Below, one piece after another: positions 16,643-26,041 of a stretch of DNA of 64,000 nucleotides. The stretch is from Tunturibacter empetritectus (GTDB lineage: Bacteria; Acidobacteriota; Terriglobia; Terriglobales; Acidobacteriaceae). Every line of letters starts with the position of its first letter. Positions within the stretch are counted from its first letter, which is position 1. The DNA is taken from contig NZ_CP132932.1 in assembly GCF_040358985.1 (NCBI RefSeq), positions 4,154,001 through 4,218,000 of the forward strand, written 5' to 3'. Under the pieces are notes generated by a model. That model saw only the letters and a list, made by a program, of their open reading frames with translations. It was not told where the DNA came from and did no database searches. The position numbers and the translations under genes are program-made.

Positions 16643-18150
16643 TCGAAGGCAATATGCCAGGAAGACTTTTCGGCGTTGGGCTAGGACCTGGCGATCCCGA
16701 GCTTATAACTCTTAAGGCTTTGCGTATCATCAAGCAGGCTCACGTTGTTGCTTATCCGACAGCCAAGCACGGCCAGAGTAACGCGCGCTGCATTGTGCGC
16801 TCAGAGTTGACACGCGAACAAATCGAGATGCCGATGATCTACCCACTCACGACAGAGTCGACAGATCACCCCGGCGGGTACGAGGCGATCATTGCTCAGT
16901 TTTATGATCAGATGGCGGAGCAAGTCGCAGCATATCTCCTGGAAGGTCTCGACGTTGCGGTTCTTTGCGAGGGCGACCCTTTTTTTTACGGGTCGTTTAT
17001 GTACCTTCACGACAGGCTGGCTCACCGTTTTTTCACGTCGGTGGTTCCTGGAATTCCATCTGTGATGGCCGCGGCAGCAAGGCTCGGCACCCCGCTCGTC
17101 AGAAGGGACTCAGAGCTAACCATACTTCCTGCAACTCTGTCGGAAGATGCCTTGACGGCCCGGCTAAATCCTCGTGATGCATTTGCGGTTATAAAACTTG
17201 GTCGCAACTTCACGAAGGTGAAAAACGCATTGTCGCGAGCCGGAGTTTTGAACAAGGCTCTCTACATCGAGCGTGCGACTATGAGCCAGGAACGGATAGT
17301 TCCACTAAGCGAAGTGGATTCGTCAAGCGTTCCTTATTTCTCGCTCATACTTGTCCCCGATTCCAGGCAAAGTCAGCAAGGCGATATCGTCAGTAGTCCA
17401 GGACAAATAACAGTTGTCGGACTGGGACCAGGGTCTGCCGAGTGGATTACGCCGGAGGCCCAGCAAGCCTTGGCTGAGGCGACCGATCTGGTTGGATATC
17501 AGCGATATCTGGATCGAGTCCCACTTCGATCCGGTCAGCGTCGTTTTGGTTCTGATAACAAGGTAGAGGCAGAACGCGCACGGCATGCTCTCTCTCTCGC
17601 GGAGTCCGGAAGGCGCGTATGTGTCGTTTCATCTGGAGATCCTGGTATTTTTGCAATGGCCTCCGCCGTGTTGGAGTCGGTTGATCAGGGGCCAGAAGCA
17701 TGGCGTTCTCTCGATATCCGGATTGTTCCTGGGGTATCGGCTATGCAGGCCGTAGCAGCTAGAATAGGTGCGCCTCTGGGGCACGATTTTTGTGTTCTCT
17801 CGCTATCGGATCGTCTAAAGCCATGGGAGGTCATCGTGAAGCGGTTGCACGCTGTTGCTTCTGCTGACTTCGCCCTCGCGATTTATAACCCCATCTCTTC
17901 TGAGCGGAAGTGGCAGCTCGTGGAGGCACAGGCGATTCTTGCAGGTTACCGAACCCCCGATACCCCGGTAGTACTAGCTCGCGCTGTCGGCAGATCAGAC
18001 GAAAAGATTGTGCTCACAGATCTTGCGCGATTCGATCCCTCATTGGCCGATATGCAGACGCTCATTCTTGTTGGGTCTTCAACCACTCGCAGCCTTCTGC
18101 TGTCGGATCATCGGGAGATGATTTACACTCCGCGAACCTATGGAGTTTAA
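16639..18150 (+). CDS. cobIJ: Fused precorrin-2 C20-methyltransferase / precorrin-3B C17-methyltransferase
   Basis: A 503-residue protein made of two tetrapyrrole methylase domains. Residues about 8-240 match CobI (GVGLGPGDPELITLKA, EGDPFFYGSFMYL), and about 255-500 match CobJ (VVGLGPGSAEWITPEA, SSGDPGIFAMASAV, YNPISSERKW). Both SAM-binding GxGPG motifs are intact, so both halves are probably active. Fusion joins non-consecutive steps: CobG acts between them. The ATG at 16639 overlaps the cobH stop. The separate enzymes are more common; fusions are known in some lineages. Confidence 0.92.
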   Translation: MIEGNMPGRLFGVGLGPGDPELITLKALRIIKQAHVVAYPTAKHGQSNARCIVRSELTREQIEMPMIYPLTTESTDHPGGYEAIIAQFYDQMAEQVAAYLLEGLDVAVLCEGDPFFYGSFMYLHDRLAHRFFTSVVPGIPSVMAAAARLGTPLVRRDSELTILPATLSEDALTARLNPRDAFAVIKLGRNFTKVKNALSRAGVLNKALYIERATMSQERIVPLSEVDSSSVPYFSLILVPDSRQSQQGDIVSSPGQITVVGLGPGSAEWITPEAQQALAEATDLVGYQRYLDRVPLRSGQRRFGSDNKVEAERARHALSLAESGRRVCVVSSGDPGIFAMASAVLESVDQGPEAWRSLDIRIVPGVSAMQAVAARIGAPLGHDFCVLSLSDRLKPWEVIVKRLHAVASADFALAIYNPISSERKWQLVEAQAILAGYRTPDTPVVLARAVGRSDEKIVLTDLARFDPSLADMQTLILVGSSTTRSLLLSDHREMIYTPRTYGV

Positions 18151-18152
18151 CA

Positions 18153-19403
18153 ATGCCGTTTCCTGAAATTGGAGCAGCGAGATCGGATGTTAAGGAACGC
18201 TGGTTGTCGATCATAGGCATCGGCGAAGATGGCTGGGAGGGACTTAGTTCGGCAGCGAAACAAGCTGTAGAGTCTGCTGAGTTTATTTACGGTGGCGTTC
18301 GCCATCTCGCCTATATCCCTAAGGTGCGTGCTGTCCAGATAGCGTGGCCCTCTCCCATGGCCATAGCGGTGCACGAGATTCTGACGCACCATCGAAGGCG
18401 GAGCAGAGTTTCAGTTTTAGCCAGCGGTGATCCGATGCTTTTTGGCGTTGGTGCAACGCTTACTCGCGAGTTGGCTCCCGCCGAATTTGTTGTTATACCG
18501 CAGGTCTCAGCATTCTCGCTCGCGTGTGCGCGTCTCGGTTGGGCAATTTCTGAGACAGTCCTGTTATCACTGGTCAATCGCCCAATTGAGCAAATACAGA
18601 GATATCTACATCCAGGCCAGCAGCTGATACTTTTCTCTGAAGACGGCACAACTCCTGCGACAGTCGCGAAATTTCTAACCGACAGCGGGTATGGATCGAG
18701 TCAATTCACCGTTTTTGAATATCTAGGTGGCTCTGCGGAGAGACGCCGGGACGACCGGGCAAATATCTGGTCGGTAAACCAATGTGGAGACTTGAATCTG
18801 ATTGCGGTTGTATGCGTTGCTGATCCTGAAGCGAAACGTTTGTCGGTTGTTCCGGGACTTCCGGACGATTTCTATGTAACAGACGGGCAACTGACAAAAC
18901 GTGAAGTTCGCGCCGCAACTCTATCGCGTTTAGCACCGTTGCCGGGCGAACAGTTATGGGATATTGGGGCGGGTACAGGAACGGTAGGTATCGAATGGAT
19001 GCGTTCTCATCCTTCATGCTCGTGCATTGCCTTTGAAGAACGCGAAGATAGGGCCGCAAGAATTTTAGTCAACGCAAAGAGACTTGGCGTCCCAACCCTA
19101 AAGGTAATCAAGGGAAGTGTACCGTCGACTCTCGACGGGTTGCAGCCGCCAGATGCAATTTTCATCGGAGGGGGAATTAGCGGGGACGGCTTATTCCAAG
19201 CTTGCTGGAACAAACTTACCAAAGGTGGTCGAATCGTTGCGAACGCAGTTACCATTGAAAGCGAGATAGCTGTCGCAACCTGGCAGAGATTGTACGGTGG
19301 CGAACTTGTGCGAATCCTCGTTGCTCGTGCAGAGCCCGTCGGCGGCGTCCTTGGATGGCGGCATCTGATGCCAATAACCCAATGGTCGGTGGTGAAGTCA
19401 TGA
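18153..19403 (+). CDS. cobL: Precorrin-6Y C5,15-methyltransferase (decarboxylating)
   Basis: A 416-residue two-domain CobL. The N-terminal CbiE-type methylase (SIIGIGEDGWEGLSSAA, VLASGDPMLFGVG) is followed by a C-terminal CbiT-type Rossmann methyltransferase (LWDIGAGTGTVGIEW, DAIFIGGGISG). It methylates C5 and C15 of precorrin-6B and decarboxylates the C12 acetate. I placed the start at ATG 18153, two bases after the cobIJ stop; the open frame to 17910 lies inside cobIJ. It ends overlapping cobE (ATGA). Confidence 0.92.
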   Translation: MPFPEIGAARSDVKERWLSIIGIGEDGWEGLSSAAKQAVESAEFIYGGVRHLAYIPKVRAVQIAWPSPMAIAVHEILTHHRRRSRVSVLASGDPMLFGVGATLTRELAPAEFVVIPQVSAFSLACARLGWAISETVLLSLVNRPIEQIQRYLHPGQQLILFSEDGTTPATVAKFLTDSGYGSSQFTVFEYLGGSAERRRDDRANIWSVNQCGDLNLIAVVCVADPEAKRLSVVPGLPDDFYVTDGQLTKREVRAATLSRLAPLPGEQLWDIGAGTGTVGIEWMRSHPSCSCIAFEEREDRAARILVNAKRLGVPTLKVIKGSVPSTLDGLQPPDAIFIGGGISGDGLFQACWNKLTKGGRIVANAVTIESEIAVATWQRLYGGELVRILVARAEPVGGVLGWRHLMPITQWSVVKS

Positions 19404-19765
19404 GTACCCCTTGTTCGATCGGCATTGGCTGCTCCTCTCGTGCGACAGCTTCGGATGTTATTCAGCTTATTCAAAAGTGTATGAGTGAAATCACTCCCGG
19501 CGGCTTCCTCGCAACGCTGGATCGGTGCTCAAATATCGGGGAAGCAGTCGCGACCGCCCTCAGACTGCAGTTGGTACTGTTTCCTGCCAGTGTTCTTGCG
19601 CAGGTTAGCGGAATCAAAATTCAGTCATTGTTGGCTGCATCGAAGCTTGGAACTCCCAGCGTCGCCGAAGCATCGGCTTTGGCTTCCCTCGGACCCGCGG
19701 CCCGTCTTATTTTACCGCGCCAGACGGGACGTTTCTGCACATGTGCTGTGGCGGTGCTGCCATGA
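19400..19765 (+). CDS. cobE: Cobalamin biosynthesis protein CobE (CbiG C-terminal domain)
   Basis: A 121-residue protein of the CobE/GbiG family, found as a separate gene in aerobic B12 clusters. It shows the start [19 protein letters not shown] and the later [15 protein letters not shown] and [10 protein letters not shown] motifs of this family. Its exact role is not settled; a chaperone or carrier role for corrin intermediates has been proposed. ATG 19400 overlaps the cobL stop, and its own stop overlaps cobM. Confidence 0.85.
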   Translation: MSTPCSIGIGCSSRATASDVIQLIQKCMSEITPGGFLATLDRCSNIGEAVATALRLQLVLFPASVLAQVSGIKIQSLLAASKLGTPSVAEASALASLGPAARLILPRQTGRFCTCAVAVLP

Positions 19766-20550
19766 CTGTTCATTTCATTGGCGCAGGTCCTGGCGCTCCC
19801 GACTTGCTCACACTGCGGGGAAGAGATCTGATTAGCCGCTCCCCCGTGTGTCTGTATGCAGGCTCATTAGTACCGAAAGAAGTGATCGCACATGCTCCGT
19901 CGGGAGCTCGTATCGTTGATTCAGCCGAGATGAATCTTGATGAGATCATTGCAGAGATCTCGTCAGCTCATGAGAACGGACTCGACGTAGCTCGAATCCA
20001 TTCTGGGGATCTTTCAATCTGGAGCACGATGGCAGAGCAGATCCGCCGGCTCACCGCTCTCGGAATTCCTTACGACGTAACCCCCGGTGTCCCATCATTC
20101 GCCGCCGCCGCAGCAGCACTTAGTCAAGAACTAACTCTTCCTGAGGTAGCCCAGACCTTGATTCTGACAAGAACTTCCACTCGGTCAACCGCAATGCCAG
20201 AAGGTGAAGATCTCGTAACGCTAGGTCAATCGGGCGCGACAATGGCGATTCATCTCTCCATCATGAATCTTGAGATGGTAGCTTCACAGCTGTTGCCACT
20301 TTATGGTGCAGACTGTCCTGTAGTCGTCGTGTTCCGTGCGAGTTGGCCGGACGAAATTATTTTGCGCGGGACGCTATCGACAATCCAAGAGATCGTGGCT
20401 CAGTCAGGGATAGACAGGAACGCTCTGATTTTGGTTGGACGAACCCTTAGCCGTTCCAATTTTGGTGAGAGCTATCTCTACTCTGTTTCTAGAGAGCGCG
20501 AGCCGGAGGCACAGGGTGATTTTAAACCAGTATTCCCGGACGCAGATTGA
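19762..20550 (+). CDS. cobM: Precorrin-4 C11-methyltransferase
   Basis: A 262-residue tetrapyrrole methylase that turns precorrin-4 into precorrin-5. The SAM site [18 protein letters not shown] and the segment [12 protein letters not shown] are characteristic of CobM/CbiF, as is [17 protein letters not shown] 19762 overlaps the cobE stop. A frame opening at 19741 lies inside cobE. The gene is intact and of normal length. Confidence 0.93.
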   Translation: MTVHFIGAGPGAPDLLTLRGRDLISRSPVCLYAGSLVPKEVIAHAPSGARIVDSAEMNLDEIIAEISSAHENGLDVARIHSGDLSIWSTMAEQIRRLTALGIPYDVTPGVPSFAAAAAALSQELTLPEVAQTLILTRTSTRSTAMPEGEDLVTLGQSGATMAIHLSIMNLEMVASQLLPLYGADCPVVVVFRASWPDEIILRGTLSTIQEIVAQSGIDRNALILVGRTLSRSNFGESYLYSVSREREPEAQGDFKPVFPDAD

Positions 20551-20580
20551 TTGTATGGAATTCAAAACTAGGATGTTAAC

Positions 20581-21396
20581 TTGGCCGACCTCGATCCAAC
20601 ATCGGGTGAGATAAGAAGCGCACGCGGTCCTCAAAACTCACAACGAATACTGATTCTTGGTGGGACCGGAGAGGGGACTGAGCTTGCTTTACGTCTTGCA
20701 CATAGACCGGACCTATACATCATCTCTTCGTTGGCTGGTCGCGTAAGCGAGCCTAAGCGTCCCGAAGGCATCGTCAGGGTCGGAGGATTTGGTGGTGTTG
20801 ACGGGCTAGTCTCTTTCCTCGTGAAAGAGCGCATCGGGATGGTCGTTGATGTCACCCATCCCTTTGCCGTCCGAATCAGTCATAACGCAGAGCTTGCGTG
20901 CGCCAGATTGGGATTGTCACTTATTGCTTTCATAAGGCCACCCTGGACTAAGACAAAAGCGGATATTTGGCATGAAGTCAAAGATTTTAAAGAAGCAGCC
21001 AGTCTTGTTGATTTTCAGAAAAGACGTGTACTCCTGTCGATTGGTAGACAAGAGCTAAATTCGTTCGCTGCTTGTCACAATGCCTGGTTTCTGATCCGCG
21101 CCATAGAAGAACCAAACGGACCGCTACCGCGTTTTCATCAAATTCTATTGCAACGCGGCCCATTCGATCTTAGCGAAGAGTTGCGGTTACTAGAGAATCA
21201 CTCAATCAATTACGTTGTCTCCAAAAATAGTGGTGGGCCGGCAACATATACCAAAATTCAAGCCGCACAGCTACTCAAGATACCGGTAGTCATGGTGAAG
21301 CGGCCTGTCAAACACACGGCTTCAACAGTCGAAACACTCGAAGAAGTACTCATGGAAGTTGATCGCTTGATCCAGTTCAATCGAACAACACGATAA
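20581..21396 (+). CDS. cobK: Precorrin-6X (6A) reductase
   Basis: A 271-residue CobK/CbiJ, the NADPH-dependent enzyme that reduces precorrin-6A to precorrin-6B. It has the nucleotide-binding ILILGGTGEGTELALRL, then DVTHPFAVRIS and VVSKNSGGPATYTKI, which are family hallmarks. It starts at TTG 20581, 30 bp after cobM, without a clear ribosome site, so an internal start near QRILILGG cannot be excluded. An extension of about 20 residues precedes the conserved core. Confidence 0.9.
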   Translation: MADLDPTSGEIRSARGPQNSQRILILGGTGEGTELALRLAHRPDLYIISSLAGRVSEPKRPEGIVRVGGFGGVDGLVSFLVKERIGMVVDVTHPFAVRISHNAELACARLGLSLIAFIRPPWTKTKADIWHEVKDFKEAASLVDFQKRRVLLSIGRQELNSFAACHNAWFLIRAIEEPNGPLPRFHQILLQRGPFDLSEELRLLENHSINYVVSKNSGGPATYTKIQAAQLLKIPVVMVKRPVKHTASTVETLEEVLMEVDRLIQFNRTTR

Positions 21397-21457
21397 CGCT
21401 TGTCAACCTGGGCGCAGGTGTTGATGGCTTTATCTATCATTTAAAAGGGATGTCAAT

Positions 21458-22234
21458 ATGAGGAAGCTATACATCATTGGAATCGGTCCGGGTAATCCAG
21501 AGCAAGTCACAATTCAAGCGATTAAGGCTATAAACCAGGTTGACGTGTTCTTTGTTACTAACAAAGGAGAAACAAAAAGCGATCTCACGCAGTTTAGAAA
21601 AGAGATATGTGAACGATACATCGACGAGCCATCCTACAGAACTATCGAGATCATCGATCCAGGGCGCGACCCGACCATAGATTCTTATACCTCTCGAGTT
21701 GAGGCATGGCACCAGCAGCGGGCACTAATCTACGAAGATCTGATTAAGAACGAGTTGCAGGAGGATGAGTGTGGCGCGTTTCTCATCTGGGGAGATCCGT
21801 CACTTTATGACAGCACTCTGCGAGTGATTGATCAGATTGTTAGTCGAGGTCAAATTCATTTCGATTACGAAGTCATCCCTGGAATTACCAGCATTCAAGC
21901 TCTCGCGGCACGCCACAAAATAACCTTGAATGGTATCGGGGAGTCGATTTGCATCACAACGGGTCGTCAGCTATCGACTGATCTAGTTTCCAGCACAGAG
22001 AATGTTGTCGTCATGCTCGATGGAACGTGCTCATTCAAAGATGTACTAAACAAAGAGGTGGAGATCTACTGGGGGGCTTACGTGGGTAGTGATAAAGAGA
22101 TCCTCTTGTCTGGAACACTTGCCGAAATGCTTGAGAGTATCGAGGCGGCTCGAAGCGCGGCTCGGGAGAAAAATGGGTGGGTGATGGATACTTATCTGCT
22201 TCGGAATCTATCTGCACGCCGTCTTGACAAGTAG
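21458..22234 (+). CDS. cobF: Precorrin-6A synthase (deacetylating)
   Basis: A 258-residue CobF, found only in the aerobic pathway. It methylates C1 and removes acetate to form precorrin-6A. It has the methylase motif IIGIGPGNPEQVTIQA, plus LIWGDPSLYDSTLRV and IPGITSIQALAARH. ATG 21458 follows aaaaggga. It is the last gene of the cluster. With cobI, G, J, M, K, L and H it completes the ring-synthesis set; cobA, cobB, cobNST and later genes are not in the window. Confidence 0.93.
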   Translation: MRKLYIIGIGPGNPEQVTIQAIKAINQVDVFFVTNKGETKSDLTQFRKEICERYIDEPSYRTIEIIDPGRDPTIDSYTSRVEAWHQQRALIYEDLIKNELQEDECGAFLIWGDPSLYDSTLRVIDQIVSRGQIHFDYEVIPGITSIQALAARHKITLNGIGESICITTGRQLSTDLVSSTENVVVMLDGTCSFKDVLNKEVEIYWGAYVGSDKEILLSGTLAEMLESIEAARSAAREKNGWVMDTYLLRNLSARRLDK

Positions 22235-22372
22235 CTCTGTGACATGTGCGATCTACTGTAGGGGTCAAGTAGGCGTCGTCAAAAAACTAATGTTGCATTT
22301 CGACCATTTTCGAAGCGGTGGATGTCTATAATTTTTAAGAGAAATTAGGACGGTAGTATCAAAGTTTGCCAA

Positions 22373-23137
22373 CTAGTTTCTGGATCTATCAATATTTCCT
22401 TCGCCTAGTTTGCGGTGGAAGAAGTCAAAGACAAGGCCGTAGAGGTTGTAGGCGAGTTCGGGGTCGTAGCGTATGCCCTCGTCGCGCATGAAGGCGTGGG
22501 CTCCGTTGACCTCGTGCCAGCTGAACTTCTTCTGGAGTTCGTTAAGCCGGGCGAGGACGGCCATGCGGCCTTCGAGAGGGATGTGCGGGTCCTGGCGTCC
22601 CCAGATCATCAGGAGCTCACCCCGGATGTTTTTTGCGCGTTTGAGAGAGTCGTCTCCGCCTTTGACGAGGGAGCCTTTGTGGATGTCGGTGGCGTAGAAG
22701 CAGGCGGTGGCGAGGACGTCGGGGTTCATGGCGGCGCGGAAGGCGAGGTGGCCGCCGATGCAGATGCCCATCGCACCTAGATGGCCGGTGCAGTCGGGGC
22801 GGGTGGCAAGGTGGTCGAGGACGGCTCGGGCGTCGGCGTCGTAGCTGCTGAGTTCTTTGGTGGTCTTGAGGACGTTGCCGCGGTCGGAGCCGGCCTGGTC
22901 GTAGGCGAAGACGGTGCCGGCAGGTTCAAACTCGTGGTAGATCTCGGGCATGGCGACGATGTAGCCGTGGCCGGCGAGCATGGCGGCGGTGCGGCGGATG
23001 GGGGCGGTGATCTGGAAGATCTCGGAGTAGAAGACGATGCCGGGGTAGCGGCCGGGGGCGGCGGGGCGGACGATGTGGGTCCGCATGGGGCCTTTGGGGG
23101 TGTCGAGTGTGACGTACTCGTCGTTGATGATGATCAT
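22373..23137 (-). CDS. Dienelactone hydrolase-family protein
   Basis: About 254 residues, alpha/beta-hydrolase fold. The nucleophile is Cys in GICIGGH, as in dienelactone hydrolases, with Asp in WGRQDPHIP and His in NGAHAFMRD completing the triad. ATG 23137 has the ribosome site gaggaaa; the open frame to 23170 adds 11 residues without support. The natural substrate is unknown, because many members are not involved in chlorocatechol breakdown. The gap of 138 bp to cobF holds nothing recognisable. Confidence 0.85.
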   Translation of the reverse strand: MIIINDEYVTLDTPKGPMRTHIVRPAAPGRYPGIVFYSEIFQITAPIRRTAAMLAGHGYIVAMPEIYHEFEPAGTVFAYDQAGSDRGNVLKTTKELSSYDADARAVLDHLATRPDCTGHLGAMGICIGGHLAFRAAMNPDVLATACFYATDIHKGSLVKGGDDSLKRAKNIRGELLMIWGRQDPHIPLEGRMAVLARLNELQKKFSWHEVNGAHAFMRDEGIRYDPELAYNLYGLVFDFFHRKLGEGNIDRSRN

Positions 23138-23246
23138 GTTTCCTCGAATCTCAGATTGTGGATGGCTCACTTGCGGGAACGCGCGGTGTCTATCTTATTC
23201 TGGTTGAGAGTGGTTTGGGGTTTAGGCTGCAGGTACGAGGTGAGGG

Positions 23247-23879
23247 ATGTATATTCCACGGGCGAATGAAGAGCGGCGGGTGCCGGTGCTGCACTCGCTG
23301 ATGAGGGCGGAGCCGCTGGCGGCGTTGGTGACGTTGAGTTCGTCGGGGCTGGTGGCTTCTCATATTCCGATGGTGCTTGAGGAGGACGGTTCGCCGCTGG
23401 GGGTGCTGCGGGGCCACGTCTCGCGGGCGAATTCGCAGTGGCGCGATCTGGAGGCTTCGGTGGAAGCCCTGGCCATCTTCTCCGGCCCGCAGCACTACAT
23501 CTCGCCGACCTGGTATCCGGGGAAGGTGGAGCATGGGAGAGAGGTTCCGACGTGGAATTATGTTGTGGTTCATGCGTACGGATCGCTGAAGGTGATGGAC
23601 GATAAGGGCTGGATGAGAGCACACCTTGAGAGAGTGACGAATGAGAACGAAGCCGAGACAGCGATGCCGTGGAAGGTGAGCGATGCACCCGAGGAGTTTA
23701 TCGACACAATGATGAAAGGGATTGTGGGGCTGGAGCTGCCGATCAGCCGCCTGGAGGGGAAGTGGAAGGTCAGTCAAAACCGTACGGTGCGGGATCGAGA
23801 GGGAGTGCTGGAGGGGCTAAGCAAAGAGGGTACGCCGGAGAGCCTGATGATGAAGAGGCTGGTTGAAGACGCTATGTAA
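23247..23879 (+). CDS. PaiB-like FMN-binding protein
   Basis: A 210-residue protein of the PaiB family (FMN-binding split-barrel, often labelled negative transcriptional regulator). It starts MYIPRANEERR and shows ALVTLSSSGLVASHIPM, YISPTWYPGK, VPTWNYVVVHAYG and VSQNRTVRDREGV, all typical. In Bacillus, PaiB affects sporulation and protease genes, but most homologues are uncharacterised flavoproteins, so DNA binding should not be assumed. It is divergent from the hydrolase gene. Confidence 0.85.
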   Translation: MYIPRANEERRVPVLHSLMRAEPLAALVTLSSSGLVASHIPMVLEEDGSPLGVLRGHVSRANSQWRDLEASVEALAIFSGPQHYISPTWYPGKVEHGREVPTWNYVVVHAYGSLKVMDDKGWMRAHLERVTNENEAETAMPWKVSDAPEEFIDTMMKGIVGLELPISRLEGKWKVSQNRTVRDREGVLEGLSKEGTPESLMMKRLVEDAM

Positions 23880-23971
23880 ATGTCGGCTGGGGGATTGGAT
23901 GAAGTGGTGAGGATGCCAGGCGGTTTCGCGTGATTCTCGTGGATTGCGTGGGTGTCAGGAGAAACCAGATC

Positions 23972-24606
23972 TCAGGACGGAGATGCGGAGTGCTTGGCTT
24001 TGGCGATTTCGCCGACGAGGAAGCGGAGGGGGCGGTCGGCGGCTTTGCTGATGCCGATGCGTGGGGTGGTTTGGATTTCGGTGGGACGGTGGCCGTCGTC
24101 GGCGATTTGGATTGCGGAGGTGGGTGAGGTTACGTCGAGGCCGTTGGAGTTGTTGCGGGTGATGTCGAGAGCCTGACAGAGACGGCCGGGGCCTCCGGTG
24201 AGGAGCTTGGGTTTGGCGTTGTGGGGAAGACCGCGGAGAGCGGCCATGGTTTCGAGGCCGTCGATTGGATCGAGGGCTCGGATGAGGACTCCTCCGGCTT
24301 CGCCGGGAAGATGCGAGGCGACGTTGAGACAGTAGTACATGCCGTAGATGAAGTAGACGTAGGCGTGTCCGGATGGGCCGAAGAGGATTGCGTTGCTGGG
24401 AGTGAGTCCGCGGGCTGCGTGAGATGCCGGTCGATGAGGCCGAGGTAGGCTTCGACTTCGGTGATGCGGGCGGTGAGGCGTTTGCCTTGCAGGTCGCGGA
24501 TGAGAAGCTTGCCGAGGAGCGCTCGGGCTACGATGTTGGGGGAGGGGGAGTAGAACCGCCTTGGGAGGAGTTTCGCGGTGTGGCCACTTTGTCGGAGTGT
24601 GCTCAT
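23972..24606 (-). pseudogene. DNA-3-methyladenine glycosylase (MPG/AAG family), frameshifted
   Basis: Two overlapping frames together give a normal-length (about 211-residue) alkyladenine glycosylase. The N-terminal part reads LPRRFYSPSPNIVARALLGK and TEVEAYLGLID. The rest (SHAARGLTPSNA, GMYYCLNV, GGVLIRALDP, GGPGRLCQALDI) lies one base out of phase. The break lies at about 24427-24431, where a missing C in gacc(c)ggca would restore DPASHA. Everything else is intact, so the mutation is recent or is a sequencing error. If real, base-excision repair of alkylated purines by this protein is lost. Confidence 0.85.
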
Positions 24607-24731
24607 ATTCTTTTGTGAATTTTTGTACTTACAGCCTATCCCCTCATGGGTGTGCAAATGCGCGGTACGTTCATACATTTCCGAGTTGCAAGAGGAAGAT
24701 TTGTACGCGTGCGTCCACCCATCCAAATAGG

Positions 24732-25775
24732 TCAGAAAAGTTTTGGATTTTCTTCGGATATTTCAAATCGAAATGTTCCCGCTTTCAGGTATTCCTCGAC
24801 AGCTTCACCGGCGATCCACCTTCGCTCTAATTTTTCGGCGACTGCCCCGGTTGTAAGTGAGCCCCCAAAGGGATCGAACACCAGGTCGTTTGGCTCTGTA
24901 AGCATCTTGATAAAGAATTTGGGTAACGCGGAAGGAAACCGAGCAGGATGGATCTTTATGCCCTCCGCTTTGCAGCGAAGGGTATATTGGTCGTTGGCTG
25001 AATTGTTGCCCATTTTCATCATGCTCTCGGGACTTTCAAGGTCCCAACCGCTCTCCACAACATTCGAAGGTATAGCCCCACCGGGGTGAAGTTTGGTGAA
25101 AGACTCGCGAATCACATGACCAGATGGCCGAGTCGTTTCTCTTAGGTTTCGTTTGTTCAACCGGATCATATCCGCGCTGTAATCCCTGAGAACCTTGAGA
25201 TTCGACGCTTTGGGATGGGGTGTCTTGGAGAACCACCAAACATATTCCACGGAGTCACGAACGCGAATGCGTCGCACAGTCACCCATTCAGCAGGGACGG
25301 GCATTTTGGCTGGATTATGCCAAAAGCATTCCTGCGCTAAGAAAAAACCAATCTCGTCGACCAGAGCGAGCAAGAGTCTAAAGTGGTAGAGGGATCTTGT
25401 AGGTGTCCCCTTGTTATAGCTTCCCCCAATATTAAGTACAAAACTGCCGTCTTGCGCCAACACTCGGAAAATCTCCCGCGCGAATGGCAGGAACCACTCA
25501 ACGTATTGCTCTTTTGTCTCGTTGCCGTATTCTTTTTTAAAGTGAAGAGCATAAGGAGGAGAGGTTACCACTAGATTTACGCAACCACTTGGTAGTGTAC
25601 GCAGTACTTCTAAAGAATCACCGAGGTATGCGGCCCCGTAACGTGACGAAAAATAAGGTTCTTTCGCAATAAGTTTGGCGGGATTCTCTATCGCCAAGTC
25701 CCCAATCGGTTGTTCAACCGAATTGCGATCTTCAACTGGCACGGATTGGAGCTTCACAGACACTGATGTAGTCAT
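24732..25775 (-). CDS. PvuII-like DNA (cytosine-N4-) methyltransferase
   Basis: A 347-residue type II methyltransferase of the beta-class layout. The catalytic motif IV TSPPY (71-75) precedes the SAM-binding motif [10 protein letters not shown] (near 310). It resembles M.PvuII throughout as I recall that sequence: [48 protein letters not shown] and MLTEP. PvuII recognises CAGCTG; the target here is not certain. The gene is divergent from an HTH gene and a candidate nuclease. AT content and codon use differ from uvrB, suggesting transfer. Confidence 0.88.
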   Translation of the reverse strand: MTTSVSVKLQSVPVEDRNSVEQPIGDLAIENPAKLIAKEPYFSSRYGAAYLGDSLEVLRTLPSGCVNLVVTSPPYALHFKKEYGNETKEQYVEWFLPFAREIFRVLAQDGSFVLNIGGSYNKGTPTRSLYHFRLLLALVDEIGFFLAQECFWHNPAKMPVPAEWVTVRRIRVRDSVEYVWWFSKTPHPKASNLKVLRDYSADMIRLNKRNLRETTRPSGHVIRESFTKLHPGGAIPSNVVESGWDLESPESMMKMGNNSANDQYTLRCKAEGIKIHPARFPSALPKFFIKMLTEPNDLVFDPFGGSLTTGAVAEKLERRWIAGEAVEEYLKAGTFRFEISEENPKLF

Positions 25776-25819
25776 AGTACGCGACCCCTCAGTGTTGAAC
25801 GTAATGGAATGGGTTTACT

Positions 25820-26041
25820 TTGTCAACCAATTTATTTAATCCGGATGATTGGGTCTCTCAAGCCGAAGCAGCCCGCATACGCGGAGTGTCTAGGCAAGCG
25901 ATCGCTCGATTAGTAAAGAAAGGAAGGCTCCACGTATGGCCGGTCGGAGGACGCACACTTGTGCGCAGAGTTGAGATTGAGACCTTTGAACCCGAGCCAG
26001 CAGGCAGGAGACCGAATGACCGAGCAGATAGAAGAGATTGA
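25820..26041 (+). CDS. Small helix-turn-helix (excisionase/MerR-like) protein
   Basis: A 73-residue protein. WVSQAEAARIRGVSRQAIARL is a helix-turn-helix, followed by a wing-like GRLHVWPVGGRTLVRRVEIE, as in excisionase or MerR-type domains rather than the Xre-type fold of classical C proteins. It starts at TTG 25820, only 44 bp from the methyltransferase start on the other strand, and overlaps the downstream gene by 26 bp. It probably controls this restriction-modification unit, by inference from position. Confidence 0.65.
   Translation: MSTNLFNPDDWVSQAEAARIRGVSRQAIARLVKKGRLHVWPVGGRTLVRRVEIETFEPEPAGRRPNDRADRRD

Noticed and set aside
18153-19403. Frame open from 17910 as the start of cobL
   Set aside because: The extra 81 codons lie inside cobIJ; ATG 18153 fits family length and the two-base spacing to the upstream stop.
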